From Hyphomicrobiales bacterium (GTDB lineage Bacteria > Pseudomonadota > Alphaproteobacteria > Rhizobiales > Beijerinckiaceae), in NCBI GenBank assembly GCA_017302635.1, contig JAFLCX010000003.1, positions 124,001 to 188,000 on the forward strand: a stretch of 64,000 nt of DNA. Reading direction: 5' to 3'. Numbering within the stretch: position 1 is the first letter of the stretch; every line of letters starts with the position of its first letter. Of this stretch, positions 17,403 through 26,263 are shown in pieces. The position numbers and the translations under genes were made by a program. Below the pieces are notes generated by a model. That model saw nothing but the letters and a program-made list of their open reading frames with translations. It was not told the origin of the DNA and made no database searches.

Positions 17403-18338
17403 TCATCTCAGTTTCGGGTTCAGCGCATCGCGCAGCCAGTCACCCAGCAGATTGACCGAGAGGACGATGAGGCCCAACTGGGCGGCAGGGAAGACAACAA
17501 GCCACCACGAGCCCGAGAACAGATACTGGTTCCCGATCCGGATCAGGGTGCCGAGTGACGGTTGTGTGATCGGCATGCCAACGCCGAGAAACGACAAAGT
17601 CGCTTCTGACAGGATCGCAAGCCCGAGATTGAGTGTCGCGGCCACAAGCACCGGCGTCATCGTGTTCGGTAAGATGTGCCGTCGCATGATGCGCGTCGGC
17701 GAGACCTTGATGATCCGCGCAGCCAGCACATACTCCTTCTTGCGCTCGACCATCGTGAGCGCCCGCACCGTGCGCGCGTATTGCACCCAGTTTGTCAGCG
17801 AGATGGATAGCACGATCACACCCGCGGCGAAGGGCTCGCGGAAAGCTGGCGGCAGCATCTCGCGGAACAAGGCGCTCACGAGAATGGCCATCAGCAGGGT
17901 CGGGATTGACAGAACGGTGTCCGCCAAACGCATCAGCAGGTTGTCGATCCGCCCGCCATGGTAACCCGCCAGCAGACCGATCGAGACACCGATGCCCATC
18001 GACAGGAGCACGCTGAGAAGCCCGATGACCAGCGAGACGCGTGTTCCGTAAAGGATCGTCGAGAGCACATCACGCCCCTGCGGATCCGTGCCAATCACGA
18101 ACGGCATTTCGCCGTCTTTTAGCCAGAGCGGCGGCAATTCGGCCTTGTCGATGAAGACCTGGCGCAGATCATAAGGGTTCTGCGGCGCGATCAGCGGTGC
18201 AGCGAATGCCGAGGCGAAGAGAACGACAATAACAAGCGCAGAGATCCAAGCCGCGGGGGAGCGCCGGAAACTCCAGCCCGTGTCGCTGTCAAAGGCGCGC
18301 GCCAGTCGTCCGCCGAAAGCGGTGCGTTCAGCGGGCAT
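17403..18338 (-). CDS. Dipeptide-type ABC transporter permease (DppC/OppC-like)
   Basis: Inner-membrane permease of 311 residues with an N-terminal DppC-type leader helix (WISALVIVVLFASAFAAPLI) and five further segments. The ATPase-docking EAA-like loop (VLAARIIKVSPTRIMRRHILPN) and the IGTDPQGRDVLS motif before the second helix are typical of the DppC branch. Its start overlaps the DppB stop by 11 bp, so the two permeases are coupled. It forms the pore with the DppB-like protein. Confidence 0.93.
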   Translation of the reverse strand: MPAERTAFGGRLARAFDSDTGWSFRRSPAAWISALVIVVLFASAFAAPLIAPQNPYDLRQVFIDKAELPPLWLKDGEMPFVIGTDPQGRDVLSTILYGTRVSLVIGLLSVLLSMGIGVSIGLLAGYHGGRIDNLLMRLADTVLSIPTLLMAILVSALFREMLPPAFREPFAAGVIVLSISLTNWVQYARTVRALTMVERKKEYVLAARIIKVSPTRIMRRHILPNTMTPVLVAATLNLGLAILSEATLSFLGVGMPITQPSLGTLIRIGNQYLFSGSWWLVVFPAAQLGLIVLSVNLLGDWLRDALNPKLR

Positions 18339-19320
18339 TGGCGGCTCCTGTTACGGCGTCTTCGCGCAGGCGCGGGTCGACATAGGCGTAGAGGAGATCC
18401 ACCACCGTATTGAGCGCAACGAAAATGAACGACACCACCATGAGATACGCGGCCATGACGGGAATATCGACAAAGGTTACAGCCTGCACGAACAGCAGCC
18501 CCATGCCGGGCCATTGGAAAACGGTCTCGGTCACCAGCGCAAACGCAATCAGGTTGCCGATCTGAAGCCCCGTCACAGTAACGACCGGCATCAGGCAGTT
18601 GCGGAGCGCATAGCGAAAATGGACGGCCTTGTCAGACAAGCCGCGCGCTCTGGCGAACCGGATGAAATCCGTACGCATGGTCTCAAGCATCTCGGCCCGG
18701 ACAAGCCGCATCACCAGCGTGATTTGGAACAACGACAGAGTGATACCCGGCAGGATGAGAGCCAGCCGGCCCGAAGGCGTCAGGAAGCCGGTCGACCAAC
18801 CGCCCACCTGCACGATTTCACCGCGCCCGAAGGCAGGAAGCCACTGGAGAGTGACGGAGAACAGCAGGATGAACAGGATACCAAGCGCGAAACTCGGGAG
18901 CGAAACACCGAGAACCGAGACGAACTCAAGCGCCTTGGCGAGCAGGCTGCCGCGGCGGATCGCGGTATATACGCCCAGCGGGATGCCAACGGCGAGCGAC
19001 AGCAATGTCGCGACCATAACCAGTTCGAAAGTCGCTGGAAAACGCTCCGCGATGAGGGTGAAGACTTCCTGCTGGTTGCGATAGGAGATGCCGAAATCAC
19101 CGCGCAATGCATTGCCAACGAAAGTCACGAATTGCCATGCGATGTTGCGGTTCAGGCCAAGGCGTTCGCGCAATTCATCGCGCTGGGCCTGCGAGGCCTG
19201 TTCGTTGAGCATCAACTCGACCGGATCCCCGACGAAACGGAAGATGACGAAGGCCAGGAGGGCAACCGTCAGCATCACACCTGCTGCGTTGAGAAGCCGT
19301 CTTGCGAGAAAGATGATCAT
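18328..19320 (-). CDS. Dipeptide-type ABC transporter permease (DppB/OppB-like)
   Basis: Inner-membrane permease of 330 residues. I start at ATG 19320, giving the canonical MIIFLARRLLNA first helix; an upstream ATG at 19359 adds 13 residues without similarity. Six hydrophobic segments and the docking loop DFIRFARARGLSDKAVHFRY are present. The gap to the receptor gene is 62 bp. With DppC, OppD and OppF homologues following in line, the importer is complete. Confidence 0.93.
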   Translation of the reverse strand: MIIFLARRLLNAAGVMLTVALLAFVIFRFVGDPVELMLNEQASQAQRDELRERLGLNRNIAWQFVTFVGNALRGDFGISYRNQQEVFTLIAERFPATFELVMVATLLSLAVGIPLGVYTAIRRGSLLAKALEFVSVLGVSLPSFALGILFILLFSVTLQWLPAFGRGEIVQVGGWSTGFLTPSGRLALILPGITLSLFQITLVMRLVRAEMLETMRTDFIRFARARGLSDKAVHFRYALRNCLMPVVTVTGLQIGNLIAFALVTETVFQWPGMGLLFVQAVTFVDIPVMAAYLMVVSFIFVALNTVVDLLYAYVDPRLREDAVTGAANAR

Positions 19321-19382
19321 GACCGGCCTGTCTGTTCTGATCCAGTCCGGCCCGCGCACCAGGCGCGGGCCGTTGATATCCG

Positions 19383-21005
19383 TCAGCGCATCTGGGTCAG
19401 CCAGAACCGAGGCTTGTTATCCGATGCCTGAACCGTGTTGGCGACCGTGCTGCGCATCGCCCAGGCCATAGGCTGATTATGCATCGGGATAAACAGGTGC
19501 TCGCGCTTGGCGATCATCAATGCTTCGCTCATCAATGGGATGCGCTTGGCATTGTCGAGTTCCACACCGGCCTTGTCGATCAAGGCATCGATGTCGGGCC
19601 GACCCCAGTTGCCCCAATTGAACACGCCGCCGGAACCGCTCCTTGAGCGCAAAACCTGCACCAGGATCGAATACGCATCAATCATGGGCTCGTTGGCCCA
19701 GCCAAACGAGATCACGTCGAACTCACCCTTCACGCGTTTCGGGGTCTGGGTTGAACGCGGACCAAGGCTGAGGTTGGGCCTCAATCCCGCGCGAGCCCAC
19801 ATCGCGGCAACGGCCTGGCAGAATTCTTCCTCGTTCACGAGGCCATCGCTCTGGCAGTTGAAGTTGAAGGAAAACCCGTTGGGGTAACCGGCATCAGCCA
19901 GCAGCTTCTTGGCACCATCCAGATCGAACGGCAGGCGCGGTTCTTGTGCCGCAGTGTAGCCGGGAATGGCAGGCGCCACGATAGCCCCCGTGCTGCGCGA
20001 AAGGCCACGCATGGCCCGGCGTTGCACACTGTCAACGTCGATGGCGCGATAGAGCGCCTCACGCACGCGGATATCCTTGAGGGGGTTCTTGTCCGTGACG
20101 TCGCTCTCGAACAGCTTGTCCTTGAGGTTCATTGCGAAGATCACGGTGCGCAGTTCGTTGGTCTGCAGCACTTTTACCTCCGGCGAGGCCGAGAGGCGCT
20201 GCAAATCCTGCAAGGGTGCGACATTGGTAAAATCGATCTCGCCCGAGAGCAGCGCCGCAACGCGGGTCGCGGCCGATGTGATCGGGAGGAACTCGATGCG
20301 GGCGATGTTATGGCGCGGCTTGTCCCACCAGCTCGGATTGGCAACGAAGACCGTGCGAGAATCGGTGCGCCGTGATTCAACGACGAACGGGCCGGTGCCA
20401 TTGGCATTGTCAGTGGCGAAGCCCTTGATGCCCTTGCCTGAATCGGTCGGAAGGCTAGCATTGTTGGCTTCCATCCACTCCTTGTCGAGGATGTATATGT
20501 TGGTCAGGTCGTTGAGCAGCAACGGATACGGACCGTTGACCTCGATTTCCAGGGTTAGGTCGTCGATCTTGCGGGAAGACTTGTAGGCCGGCAGGTTGCC
20601 CTTCAACGGCGACGTCTCATGGGTCACGCGGGCGAGCGACGCCAGAACGTCATCTGCTGTCAGCGGGTTGCCATTGTGGAACTTGACGCCCGGCCGGAGC
20701 TTGAACCGCCACACCGTCGGCGAAACCGTTTCCCAGGACTCCGCCAGCGCCGGCTCGATCTTGAGTTCGCCGGTGTAACGTACCAGCCCCTCGTAGACGT
20801 GGTTCAGCACCGACAGTGTGAAAGTCTCACCGAAGGAATATGGGTCCAGCGAGGCAATCTCGCGCGCCGCGCCCCATTTTACGGTCTTGCCCTGCTGTGC
20901 CATTGCCGTTGTGACGCCGAAGCCGCTGAGCATGAGCGCTGCGGCGCCCATCGCCAGCCAGTTGGTCCGGGCTGCCTTTTCAACATTCGCTGCTGGAACC
21001 TTCAT
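19383..21005 (-). CDS. ABC transporter substrate-binding protein, SBP_bac_5 (DppA/OppA-like) family
   Basis: Periplasmic receptor of 540 residues from ATG 21005, chosen because AAGGAGG lies six bases upstream and a signal peptide follows (LAMGAAALMLSGFGVTTAMAQ). The mature protein shows family markers: AREIASLDPYSFGETF at the N-terminus, ALAESWETVSPTVWRFKLRPGV near residue 85, and DVLASLARVT. The large cleft of this family can bind peptides, opines, nickel or other amines. It is the first gene of the seven-gene import and amidohydrolase operon and faces a GntR regulator across a 212-bp gap. Confidence 0.92.
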   Translation of the reverse strand: MKVPAANVEKAARTNWLAMGAAALMLSGFGVTTAMAQQGKTVKWGAAREIASLDPYSFGETFTLSVLNHVYEGLVRYTGELKIEPALAESWETVSPTVWRFKLRPGVKFHNGNPLTADDVLASLARVTHETSPLKGNLPAYKSSRKIDDLTLEIEVNGPYPLLLNDLTNIYILDKEWMEANNASLPTDSGKGIKGFATDNANGTGPFVVESRRTDSRTVFVANPSWWDKPRHNIARIEFLPITSAATRVAALLSGEIDFTNVAPLQDLQRLSASPEVKVLQTNELRTVIFAMNLKDKLFESDVTDKNPLKDIRVREALYRAIDVDSVQRRAMRGLSRSTGAIVAPAIPGYTAAQEPRLPFDLDGAKKLLADAGYPNGFSFNFNCQSDGLVNEEEFCQAVAAMWARAGLRPNLSLGPRSTQTPKRVKGEFDVISFGWANEPMIDAYSILVQVLRSRSGSGGVFNWGNWGRPDIDALIDKAGVELDNAKRIPLMSEALMIAKREHLFIPMHNQPMAWAMRSTVANTVQASDNKPRFWLTQMR

Positions 21006-21093
21006 TTCAACCTCCTTGCGCCTTCCTGGCCGCGCCAAGTTTAAAGGCGAACTGCGCGCGAATTGATCTCGTTGCGCACAAAAAATGATCATA

Positions 21094-21127
21094 TTTGTAT
21101 GCACTTGAATGAGCGTATCGTATGCAA
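21094..21127. promoter_or_regulatory. Candidate GntR operator repeats
   Basis: The gap between the ABC operon (start 21005, minus) and gntR (start 21218, plus) carries two copies of GTATGCA as a direct repeat, TGTATGCA at 21096-21103 and CGTATGCA at 21119-21126. The sequence around them is AT-rich. Repeats of the TTGTAT type are often used by FCD-domain GntR regulators. Function is inferred from position only. Confidence 0.4.
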
Positions 21128-21217
21128 TTATTGTCGGCAAGCGCATATTCGTTTAACTTGTCATTGCAGCCAGTTTCATGCGAGCAGATCGCTGATCGTC
21201 GACTCAACCCGAAATCA

Positions 21218-21970
21218 ATGGATAAAAATCTGACCCGAAGGCCGAGAGCAGCCGATGCGACCGTTGCAGCCACCGGGAGCCCGGGGGCACGCGCGCTCAG
21301 CGTCTATCGTGCCCTGCGCAAAGCCATCATCGAACAAGCGTTGCGACCCGGAATGAAACTGCCGGAGGACACGATCGGCGAACGCCTCGGTGTTAGCCGG
21401 ACCCTTGTTCGCGAGGCCCTTGGCCGGCTCGCTCTGGAAGGCCTTGTGGAACTGAAGCCGAACCGTGGGGCCAGTGTCGCCTACCCGACGCTCGAGGAAG
21501 CGCGCGATGTCTTTGACGTTCGTCGCGGCCTGGAGCGCATGGTCGCAGAAACGCTGGCCGGTCGCATTTCGAAAAAGCAGGTTGCAGAACTCGAGGCTCA
21601 TGTCCGGCTTGAGGAAGCTGCCCTGCAAAGCGGCGGAGTGGAAGCCATTCGCCTGGCGGGCGAGTTCCATATCAAGCTCGTCGAGATGACCGGCAATGCC
21701 CTTCTGAGCCGCTATGTGCAGGAATTGAGCTCGCGCTGCACCTTGATCCTGGCGATCTATGGCCGCCCCCATTCATCCGAATGCGCAGTCTCCGAGCACC
21801 GCGAACTGATCGAGGCTTTCGTGCAGGGTGATGCGAAGCGCGCGGCGGAACTGATGGATCATCATCTGCAAGCTGTGGTGTCACGAGCCCTGATCGCTCC
21901 GCGCGTCGAGCAGGACATCCGCGATCTGCTCGCACCCTATGCCGCCAGCGAAGGGCTGACCCAACCATGA
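21218..21970 (+). CDS. GntR family transcriptional regulator, FCD (FadR) subfamily
   Basis: Regulator of 250 residues from ATG 21218; the frame opens earlier but the upstream residues look non-coding. The N-terminal winged helix contains LPEDTIGERLGVSRTLVREALGRLALEGLVEL with the recognition helix VSRTLVREAL. The C-terminal helical FCD ligand domain (residues about 110-235) has the metal/ligand histidines in EFHIKLVEMTG and the later SEHRELIEAF and MDHHLQAV. It is divergent from the ABC-amidohydrolase operon, which it very probably controls in response to the imported compound. It overlaps the next gene by 4 bp. Confidence 0.9.
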   Translation: MDKNLTRRPRAADATVAATGSPGARALSVYRALRKAIIEQALRPGMKLPEDTIGERLGVSRTLVREALGRLALEGLVELKPNRGASVAYPTLEEARDVFDVRRGLERMVAETLAGRISKKQVAELEAHVRLEEAALQSGGVEAIRLAGEFHIKLVEMTGNALLSRYVQELSSRCTLILAIYGRPHSSECAVSEHRELIEAFVQGDAKRAAELMDHHLQAVVSRALIAPRVEQDIRDLLAPYAASEGLTQP

Positions 21971-22665
21971 CCAAACCGCTGCCGATTCCTGCCGCAGCCG
22001 ATGCAGTCACATTCGACTTTGCCAAGTTGAGTGGGCGCGAGCGCTACAAATTGCTGATCGGCGCCGTTGTTCCACGCCCGATTGCCTTGGTAACGACCAT
22101 CGGCCTTGATGGCATCATAAACGCTGCGCCGTTCAGCTTTTTCAACTGCCTGTCGGCTGACCCGGCTATTCTCGCATTGGGGGTGGAATACAAGCCGTCG
22201 CGTGAGCAGAAAGACACCGGCCGGAACGTGCGCGACACCAAGGCTTTCACGGTCAACATCGTTTCCGATGCAATTCTCGAGGCGATGAATGTCTGCGCTG
22301 TGCCGTTTCCTTCGGGCGTTGACGAACTGGAGCAAGCCGGGCTGAGCGCCAATGCCGGCAGGGCTGTTCCATGCCCGTGGATTGCCGAGTCCCCGGTCGC
22401 ATTCGAATGCCGCCATCACAGCACGTTGGAAATCGGAACTTCGCGTGAAATCATTCTCGGCGAAGTCGTGTTCGCCCATATCCACAGCAGGGTGATCAAC
22501 CTCGCCAATCTCCATATAGATCCTGCCAAACTTGATGCGGTTGGGCGAATGGGTGGACACGCTTACGCTCCGACACGCGGAGCTTTCGACCTCAAGACCA
22601 TGTCAGTCGAGGCTTGGGAGGAATTCGGCATCGCAGCGAACCGCCGGACGGCCATTTCGCCCTAG
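21967..22665 (+). CDS. Flavin reductase-like domain protein
   Basis: FMN-binding split-barrel protein of 232 residues of the flavin reductase/DIM6-NTAB family. The FMN-phosphate motif region VPRPIALVTTIGLDGIIN (residues 36-54), NAAPFSFFNCLSADP and the later ETR-like DTGRNVRDTKAFTVNIV are characteristic. Homologues deliver reduced flavin to monooxygenases or act as nitro- or quinone-type reductases. Its ATG overlaps the gntR stop (ATGA), so both are made together. No monooxygenase partner is visible nearby. It may belong to the pathway served by the facing operon. Confidence 0.85.
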   Translation: MTKPLPIPAAADAVTFDFAKLSGRERYKLLIGAVVPRPIALVTTIGLDGIINAAPFSFFNCLSADPAILALGVEYKPSREQKDTGRNVRDTKAFTVNIVSDAILEAMNVCAVPFPSGVDELEQAGLSANAGRAVPCPWIAESPVAFECRHHSTLEIGTSREIILGEVVFAHIHSRVINLANLHIDPAKLDAVGRMGGHAYAPTRGAFDLKTMSVEAWEEFGIAANRRTAISP

Positions 22666-22680
22666 GATGCAAAAGACCGG

Positions 22681-22841
22681 GGCTGTCAGAGAAACCAAGA
22701 AAGTCTCGGAAAGCCCCCTGCCCCGATATTGGTCAGCGCGCGAAGCCGACGCCACGCGACGAGTGCGGCGGTGCGACGATCTCGGATGCTGGCCAGAACG
22801 ACCTTCAAGCTGGATGAGGTCAGAGGGGCAACGTCAAGCGC
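22681..22841 (-). mobile_element. IS6-type end fragment joined to a second repeat
   Basis: The left part (22681-22790) matches the end of the intact element at 44128: GCTGTCAGAGAAACCAA, then AGTCTCGGAAAG, then minus-strand coding for RDRRTAALVAWRRLRA, the transposase tail. From 22790 it runs into a 50-bp segment that recurs at 52746-52795 (ends in GGGGCAACGTCA). Read on the minus strand that segment begins TTGACGTTGCCCC, like an insertion-sequence terminus. This is a nested scar of at least two elements. Confidence 0.6.
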
Positions 22842-22861
22842 ATGCCATGGCTGCTTCGCAC

Positions 22862-22915
22862 CGCCTTTGCGGACGTTCGTGGTGTCGAGGAGCAAGACCG
22901 AAAGCGGACGTTCAC
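22862..22915. repeat. Dispersed intergenic repeat, half copies
   Basis: Contains GCGGACGTTCG and, 30 bases on, GAAAGCGGACGTTCAC. These match the right arm (AAAAGCGGACGTTCGC) of the repeat family seen more completely at 39455, 45421 and 52896. No coding potential is visible. The rest of the gap to 22972 shows nothing recognisable. Confidence 0.45.
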
Positions 22916-22972
22916 CGCGTCCGGCGAAACAGGTTACGATCCAAATCCACAGCGGTTCAGGTCAGAATTAAC

Positions 22973-23773
22973 TCAGCCTGACGTCGCCAAAGGGGCAAGA
23001 AACGTCGTGACCGCGATCAGCGTCCAGTCATTGATGATATGTGCTCCGGTGCTGACCCAGATATTCTTGGACCAGATATAGGCCCAGGTGAGGACCAGCC
23101 GCGCGCTTCCGATCACAACCAGGCACTGGATCAGGTTCCAGTCATAGGTTGGGAGATGGATGAGGCCGAAGGCGGCCGCCGAGACCAGCCAAGCGATGAC
23201 AACCGCGCTGCTCCGCGTAACCCCTGTCATATTTCTGGACAGCGCCAGAATCGCGAGGAACGGGAGGATCGTGACCAGCTCCTCGCCCAGCAACTGAACC
23301 GCAACCTTGGCGAAGAAATTCGTCAGTTGTGCTCCGCCGAGTTGCGCCGCGTCCGCAATGCCCGCATTCGCCGTGACCGTGCCGAATGCCTTGACGATGG
23401 ATCCGACCGCGAACGAGATGACGATATTCAGGAAGGCGAAGGCGAACATCAGCTTCACCTCGCGCGCGCCGACACGGGCAAAGATCGCCGTCCACCCCGC
23501 TGGGGACGCCATTCGCAAACCGAGAAGCGGCAAGCCGACGAAAAGAACGGCCCGCAGCCAGCCGGTGAAAAGGTTGTCGGCGAAAGGCATCGGCGTGATC
23601 AGCGCCAGAAACCCGGCGACGACGCCCGCCATGACGAGCAGCCAGCGGCTGCGGGAAATCGGGTCCGGGTCCCCGCAATCATAGGGGAAGTCTGGTCCCT
23701 CAGGCTCGAATGGCAATCGCCTTTCAGCATTGGCGGCATTGCTTGCCATGCCATCGGCTCCTTCAGTCTTCAT
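22973..23773 (-). CDS. CPBP (CAAX-type) intramembrane metalloprotease family protein
   Basis: Polytopic membrane protein of about 266 residues (a GTG at 23785 is an alternative start). The three CPBP motifs are recognisable in order: GEELVTILPFL with the double glutamate, FGLIHLPTYDWN with the metal-binding His, and HIINDW with the second His. About seven hydrophobic segments surround them. Such proteins are membrane proteases or bacteriocin-immunity-like factors. It lies 15 bp or less after the TAP-like hydrolase, so both are probably cotranscribed. Target unknown. Confidence 0.82.
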   Translation of the reverse strand: MKTEGADGMASNAANAERRLPFEPEGPDFPYDCGDPDPISRSRWLLVMAGVVAGFLALITPMPFADNLFTGWLRAVLFVGLPLLGLRMASPAGWTAIFARVGAREVKLMFAFAFLNIVISFAVGSIVKAFGTVTANAGIADAAQLGGAQLTNFFAKVAVQLLGEELVTILPFLAILALSRNMTGVTRSSAVVIAWLVSAAAFGLIHLPTYDWNLIQCLVVIGSARLVLTWAYIWSKNIWVSTGAHIINDWTLIAVTTFLAPLATSG

Positions 23774-23788
23774 GAGGGGGAGCACTCC

Positions 23789-25741
23789 TCACTTTTTCTG
23801 CGCGCTGACCCAGGGTGCAATATGCCAGTCGATCTTGATACTCTCAGCACAGGAATTGTCGAATTTCCGCCTCGGGTTATCGATGAAGGCGACCCCCATT
23901 TCGCCGACGCAGGGCTGGTAGATCAGCGCGCCATGCCCGGCCTCGGGAATCATGAACGCCTGCGCATTGGACAGCTTCTCGGTTGCTGTCCTGGCCCAGC
24001 TTGGCGGGGTCTGGATATCAAACAGGCTGCCAAAAGAGAGGGTCGGGATGCCGGACTGCACGGGCACATGCCAGTTCTCCCGCGGTTGTGGCTTGAACTG
24101 GGCGCAAGCTTCGAAGAACCCCTTGGCGAGTTCATCCGTCAGCGTGCCGATGCGCGGATATTTCATCGTGGCGATCGTCGCCCGATATCCCTCGAAGGAG
24201 GAGCGCGGCATGTCCTCCTGGCAGGCGTACACATCAAGGAAGAACTGGTTGAAGAACGGCATGAACGATTTGAGGCTGTCGCGCCGGATGATCGTGAACG
24301 AGCCTTGCAGTTCCTTCTCGTTCATTCCTGCGATCAGGCTTGATAGACGCGCCCTGGCGGGATCGTCCGTGTGCTTGCTGACGAACGCCTGCAAGACGTC
24401 TTTGGCCGGGCGGGCGGTCTGCATGGCCGTATAATCGGCTAGCATGCCCTGTGCCTTGCTCCTGTTCAGGCGAATAGCCTCGCGGAGCGCACTCGCCAGT
24501 TCCTGATCGAACAGACGCACCAGCGGGCCGAGCGCGCGCGTGTTCTCATCGGCATCCCGAAGGGCTGCGATCGCCCGGGCAGAACTCATCTGGGCGCGGC
24601 CTGTGATTGCGGCGTTGTCGAGGAGTTGCTGGATCAGCGCTTTCTGGCCGGCATCGAGCGTGTCGGCCGCCTTGAGCACTGCGGCATCATCTGCTTTCGG
24701 CATATCCAGTTTGGCGGCGCTCAGAAGCTCGACGGTCGGCATCTCCTTGCCGCGCCAGAGTTCGTAGACATAGGCCGGAATAAAGCGGGTGATCGGCGCG
24801 GAATCGTATTTCCCGTTGCGGCTGATAATGGGCGCCGCGACGCCTTCAACGGACATCTTCTGGCCCTGGAAGACGATTTCGCCCTTGGCGGCCTTTTCGA
24901 AGGCTTCGTTGAAGATGCGGCCGAGATCCGGATAGGCTTCGTTGCAAGCCTTGTCTGCCGCGCATTGATCCACCACGATCTGCACGGCTTCATCGTTCTT
25001 CAGCGCAAACGAGTTGTAGAGGTTGATCCAGGATGGCGCCACGCCATCGATGATGACCGAGCGCAGCCCTTGCGGGGCGACCCGCATCACCTCCAGCGCC
25101 AGTTTGGTGCCGTAGGAAATGCCATAGAGGTTGTAATCGCCGTATCCGAGCGCCTTGACCACCAGCGGCACATCCAGCGCATTCTGCGTGGTGTTGTAGA
25201 CGGCGAGTGGCACGCCCTCTTTCTCAAGTTCGCTGACGCATTGTTTGGCAAGCGCCGGCAGGGTTGTCGCGGGGTCGGGGCGCACGATGTCGTAAGCGTT
25301 GGTCGCCAGCATGTTCGCACAGCTGGACGAGAGCCCTGAAATTCCGGCCGAGCGCTGGTCGAACATCAAGACATCGCGGCGATCCCGCCAAGGCCGGAAG
25401 ATGCGCTCGATCAGTGGAATCTGTGCTACTGCGCTGCCGCCGGGGCCGCCTTGCAGATAGATGACCGGATCAGCCTCGGGGTAGCGCGAGGTTGCCTTGA
25501 GAACCGCAAAGGCCAGCGAAACGGTTCTCCCGCCTGCCCTCGACCGATCTTCCGGCACCTTCACCCGCCCACAGATCAGGCTGACGCCCTCGATCTCGTT
25601 CGCCGGCAACGGGCGTGGGCAGGCCTCGAGGCTCACCACTGCGTTGGGTTGCTGGCTGGCCGTGCGCAAGCCCATGAACGGATCCGGCGATGGCGGACCC
25701 GAGAGCGCCGCGATGAAAGCCAATATCTGCGCGTGATCCAT
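23789..25741 (-). CDS. Alpha/beta hydrolase with TAP-like C-terminal domain (S33 peptidase-like)
   Basis: Predicted hydrolase of 650 residues, close to proline-iminopeptidase/tripeptidyl-aminopeptidase types. The oxyanion strand is VIYLQGGPGGSA, followed by LMFDQRSAGISG and the nucleophile elbow YGISYGTKLAL. The C-terminal TAP-like segment provides Asp in FGSLFDIQTPP and His in PEAGHGALIYQPC. A roughly 200-residue helical insertion separates the halves. No clear signal peptide is seen, so the location is uncertain. It precedes the CPBP membrane protease gene by a few bases. A role in peptide turnover is inferred. Confidence 0.83.
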   Translation of the reverse strand: MDHAQILAFIAALSGPPSPDPFMGLRTASQQPNAVVSLEACPRPLPANEIEGVSLICGRVKVPEDRSRAGGRTVSLAFAVLKATSRYPEADPVIYLQGGPGGSAVAQIPLIERIFRPWRDRRDVLMFDQRSAGISGLSSSCANMLATNAYDIVRPDPATTLPALAKQCVSELEKEGVPLAVYNTTQNALDVPLVVKALGYGDYNLYGISYGTKLALEVMRVAPQGLRSVIIDGVAPSWINLYNSFALKNDEAVQIVVDQCAADKACNEAYPDLGRIFNEAFEKAAKGEIVFQGQKMSVEGVAAPIISRNGKYDSAPITRFIPAYVYELWRGKEMPTVELLSAAKLDMPKADDAAVLKAADTLDAGQKALIQQLLDNAAITGRAQMSSARAIAALRDADENTRALGPLVRLFDQELASALREAIRLNRSKAQGMLADYTAMQTARPAKDVLQAFVSKHTDDPARARLSSLIAGMNEKELQGSFTIIRRDSLKSFMPFFNQFFLDVYACQEDMPRSSFEGYRATIATMKYPRIGTLTDELAKGFFEACAQFKPQPRENWHVPVQSGIPTLSFGSLFDIQTPPSWARTATEKLSNAQAFMIPEAGHGALIYQPCVGEMGVAFIDNPRRKFDNSCAESIKIDWHIAPWVSAQKK

Positions 25742-25822
25742 GATGCCCCCTTGATGCCTGACAAGGGCAAGACGTGGTCAATTTGATCGTTTCATCGGAG
25801 CATGACGATGGCAAGTGGGCGA

Positions 25823-26263
25823 TCAGTCCCTCTCCGCATCAAGAATGATGCGCAGGGCGGCGAGACGTGGAATGAGATCGAAGACCTCTCGAGCTTCGAA
25901 TTTCTCGAGCAGGCTTTCGGCCCAGGGTCGCGTTGCAGCAATGCAGGCCTCCCGCATGGCGCGGCCGGATTCGGTGATGCGCACGATCTTCGAACGGCCA
26001 TCCCGGGGGTCGGAGTGGATCGCCACAAGGCCCTTCTGCTCCAGCCGTTGCAGGGTGCTGGTCATCGTCGCCTTTGTCACCTGAAAGGCGCGTGCGAGTG
26101 TGGCGGGAGATCTCCCGTCCGACACGCGTATGCAATGGTTCAGCACGGTGAACTGCGCAAGGGTCATCCCCGCCGGCATCAGGCGCTCGCACTGTGTTTG
26201 CGACAGCTGGGCGAGGATGCCGATTTCCGTGAAGAAGGCGAAGAGGGCATCCGGATGGTTCAT
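25823..26263 (-). CDS. MarR family transcriptional regulator
   Basis: Winged helix-turn-helix regulator of 146 residues. The core is LTLAQFTVLNHC followed by SPATLARAFQVTKATMTSTLQRLEQKGLVAI and the wing DPRDGRSKIVRITESG, which is textbook MarR. It overlaps the 3' end of the nitroreductase gene by 4 bp (ATGA) and is read from the same promoter, which carries twin perfect palindromes at 27426-27460. The arrangement predicts an autorepressed operon induced by a small ligand such as a nitro compound, quinone or phenolic. Confidence 0.93.
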   Translation of the reverse strand: MNHPDALFAFFTEIGILAQLSQTQCERLMPAGMTLAQFTVLNHCIRVSDGRSPATLARAFQVTKATMTSTLQRLEQKGLVAIHSDPRDGRSKIVRITESGRAMREACIAATRPWAESLLEKFEAREVFDLIPRLAALRIILDAERD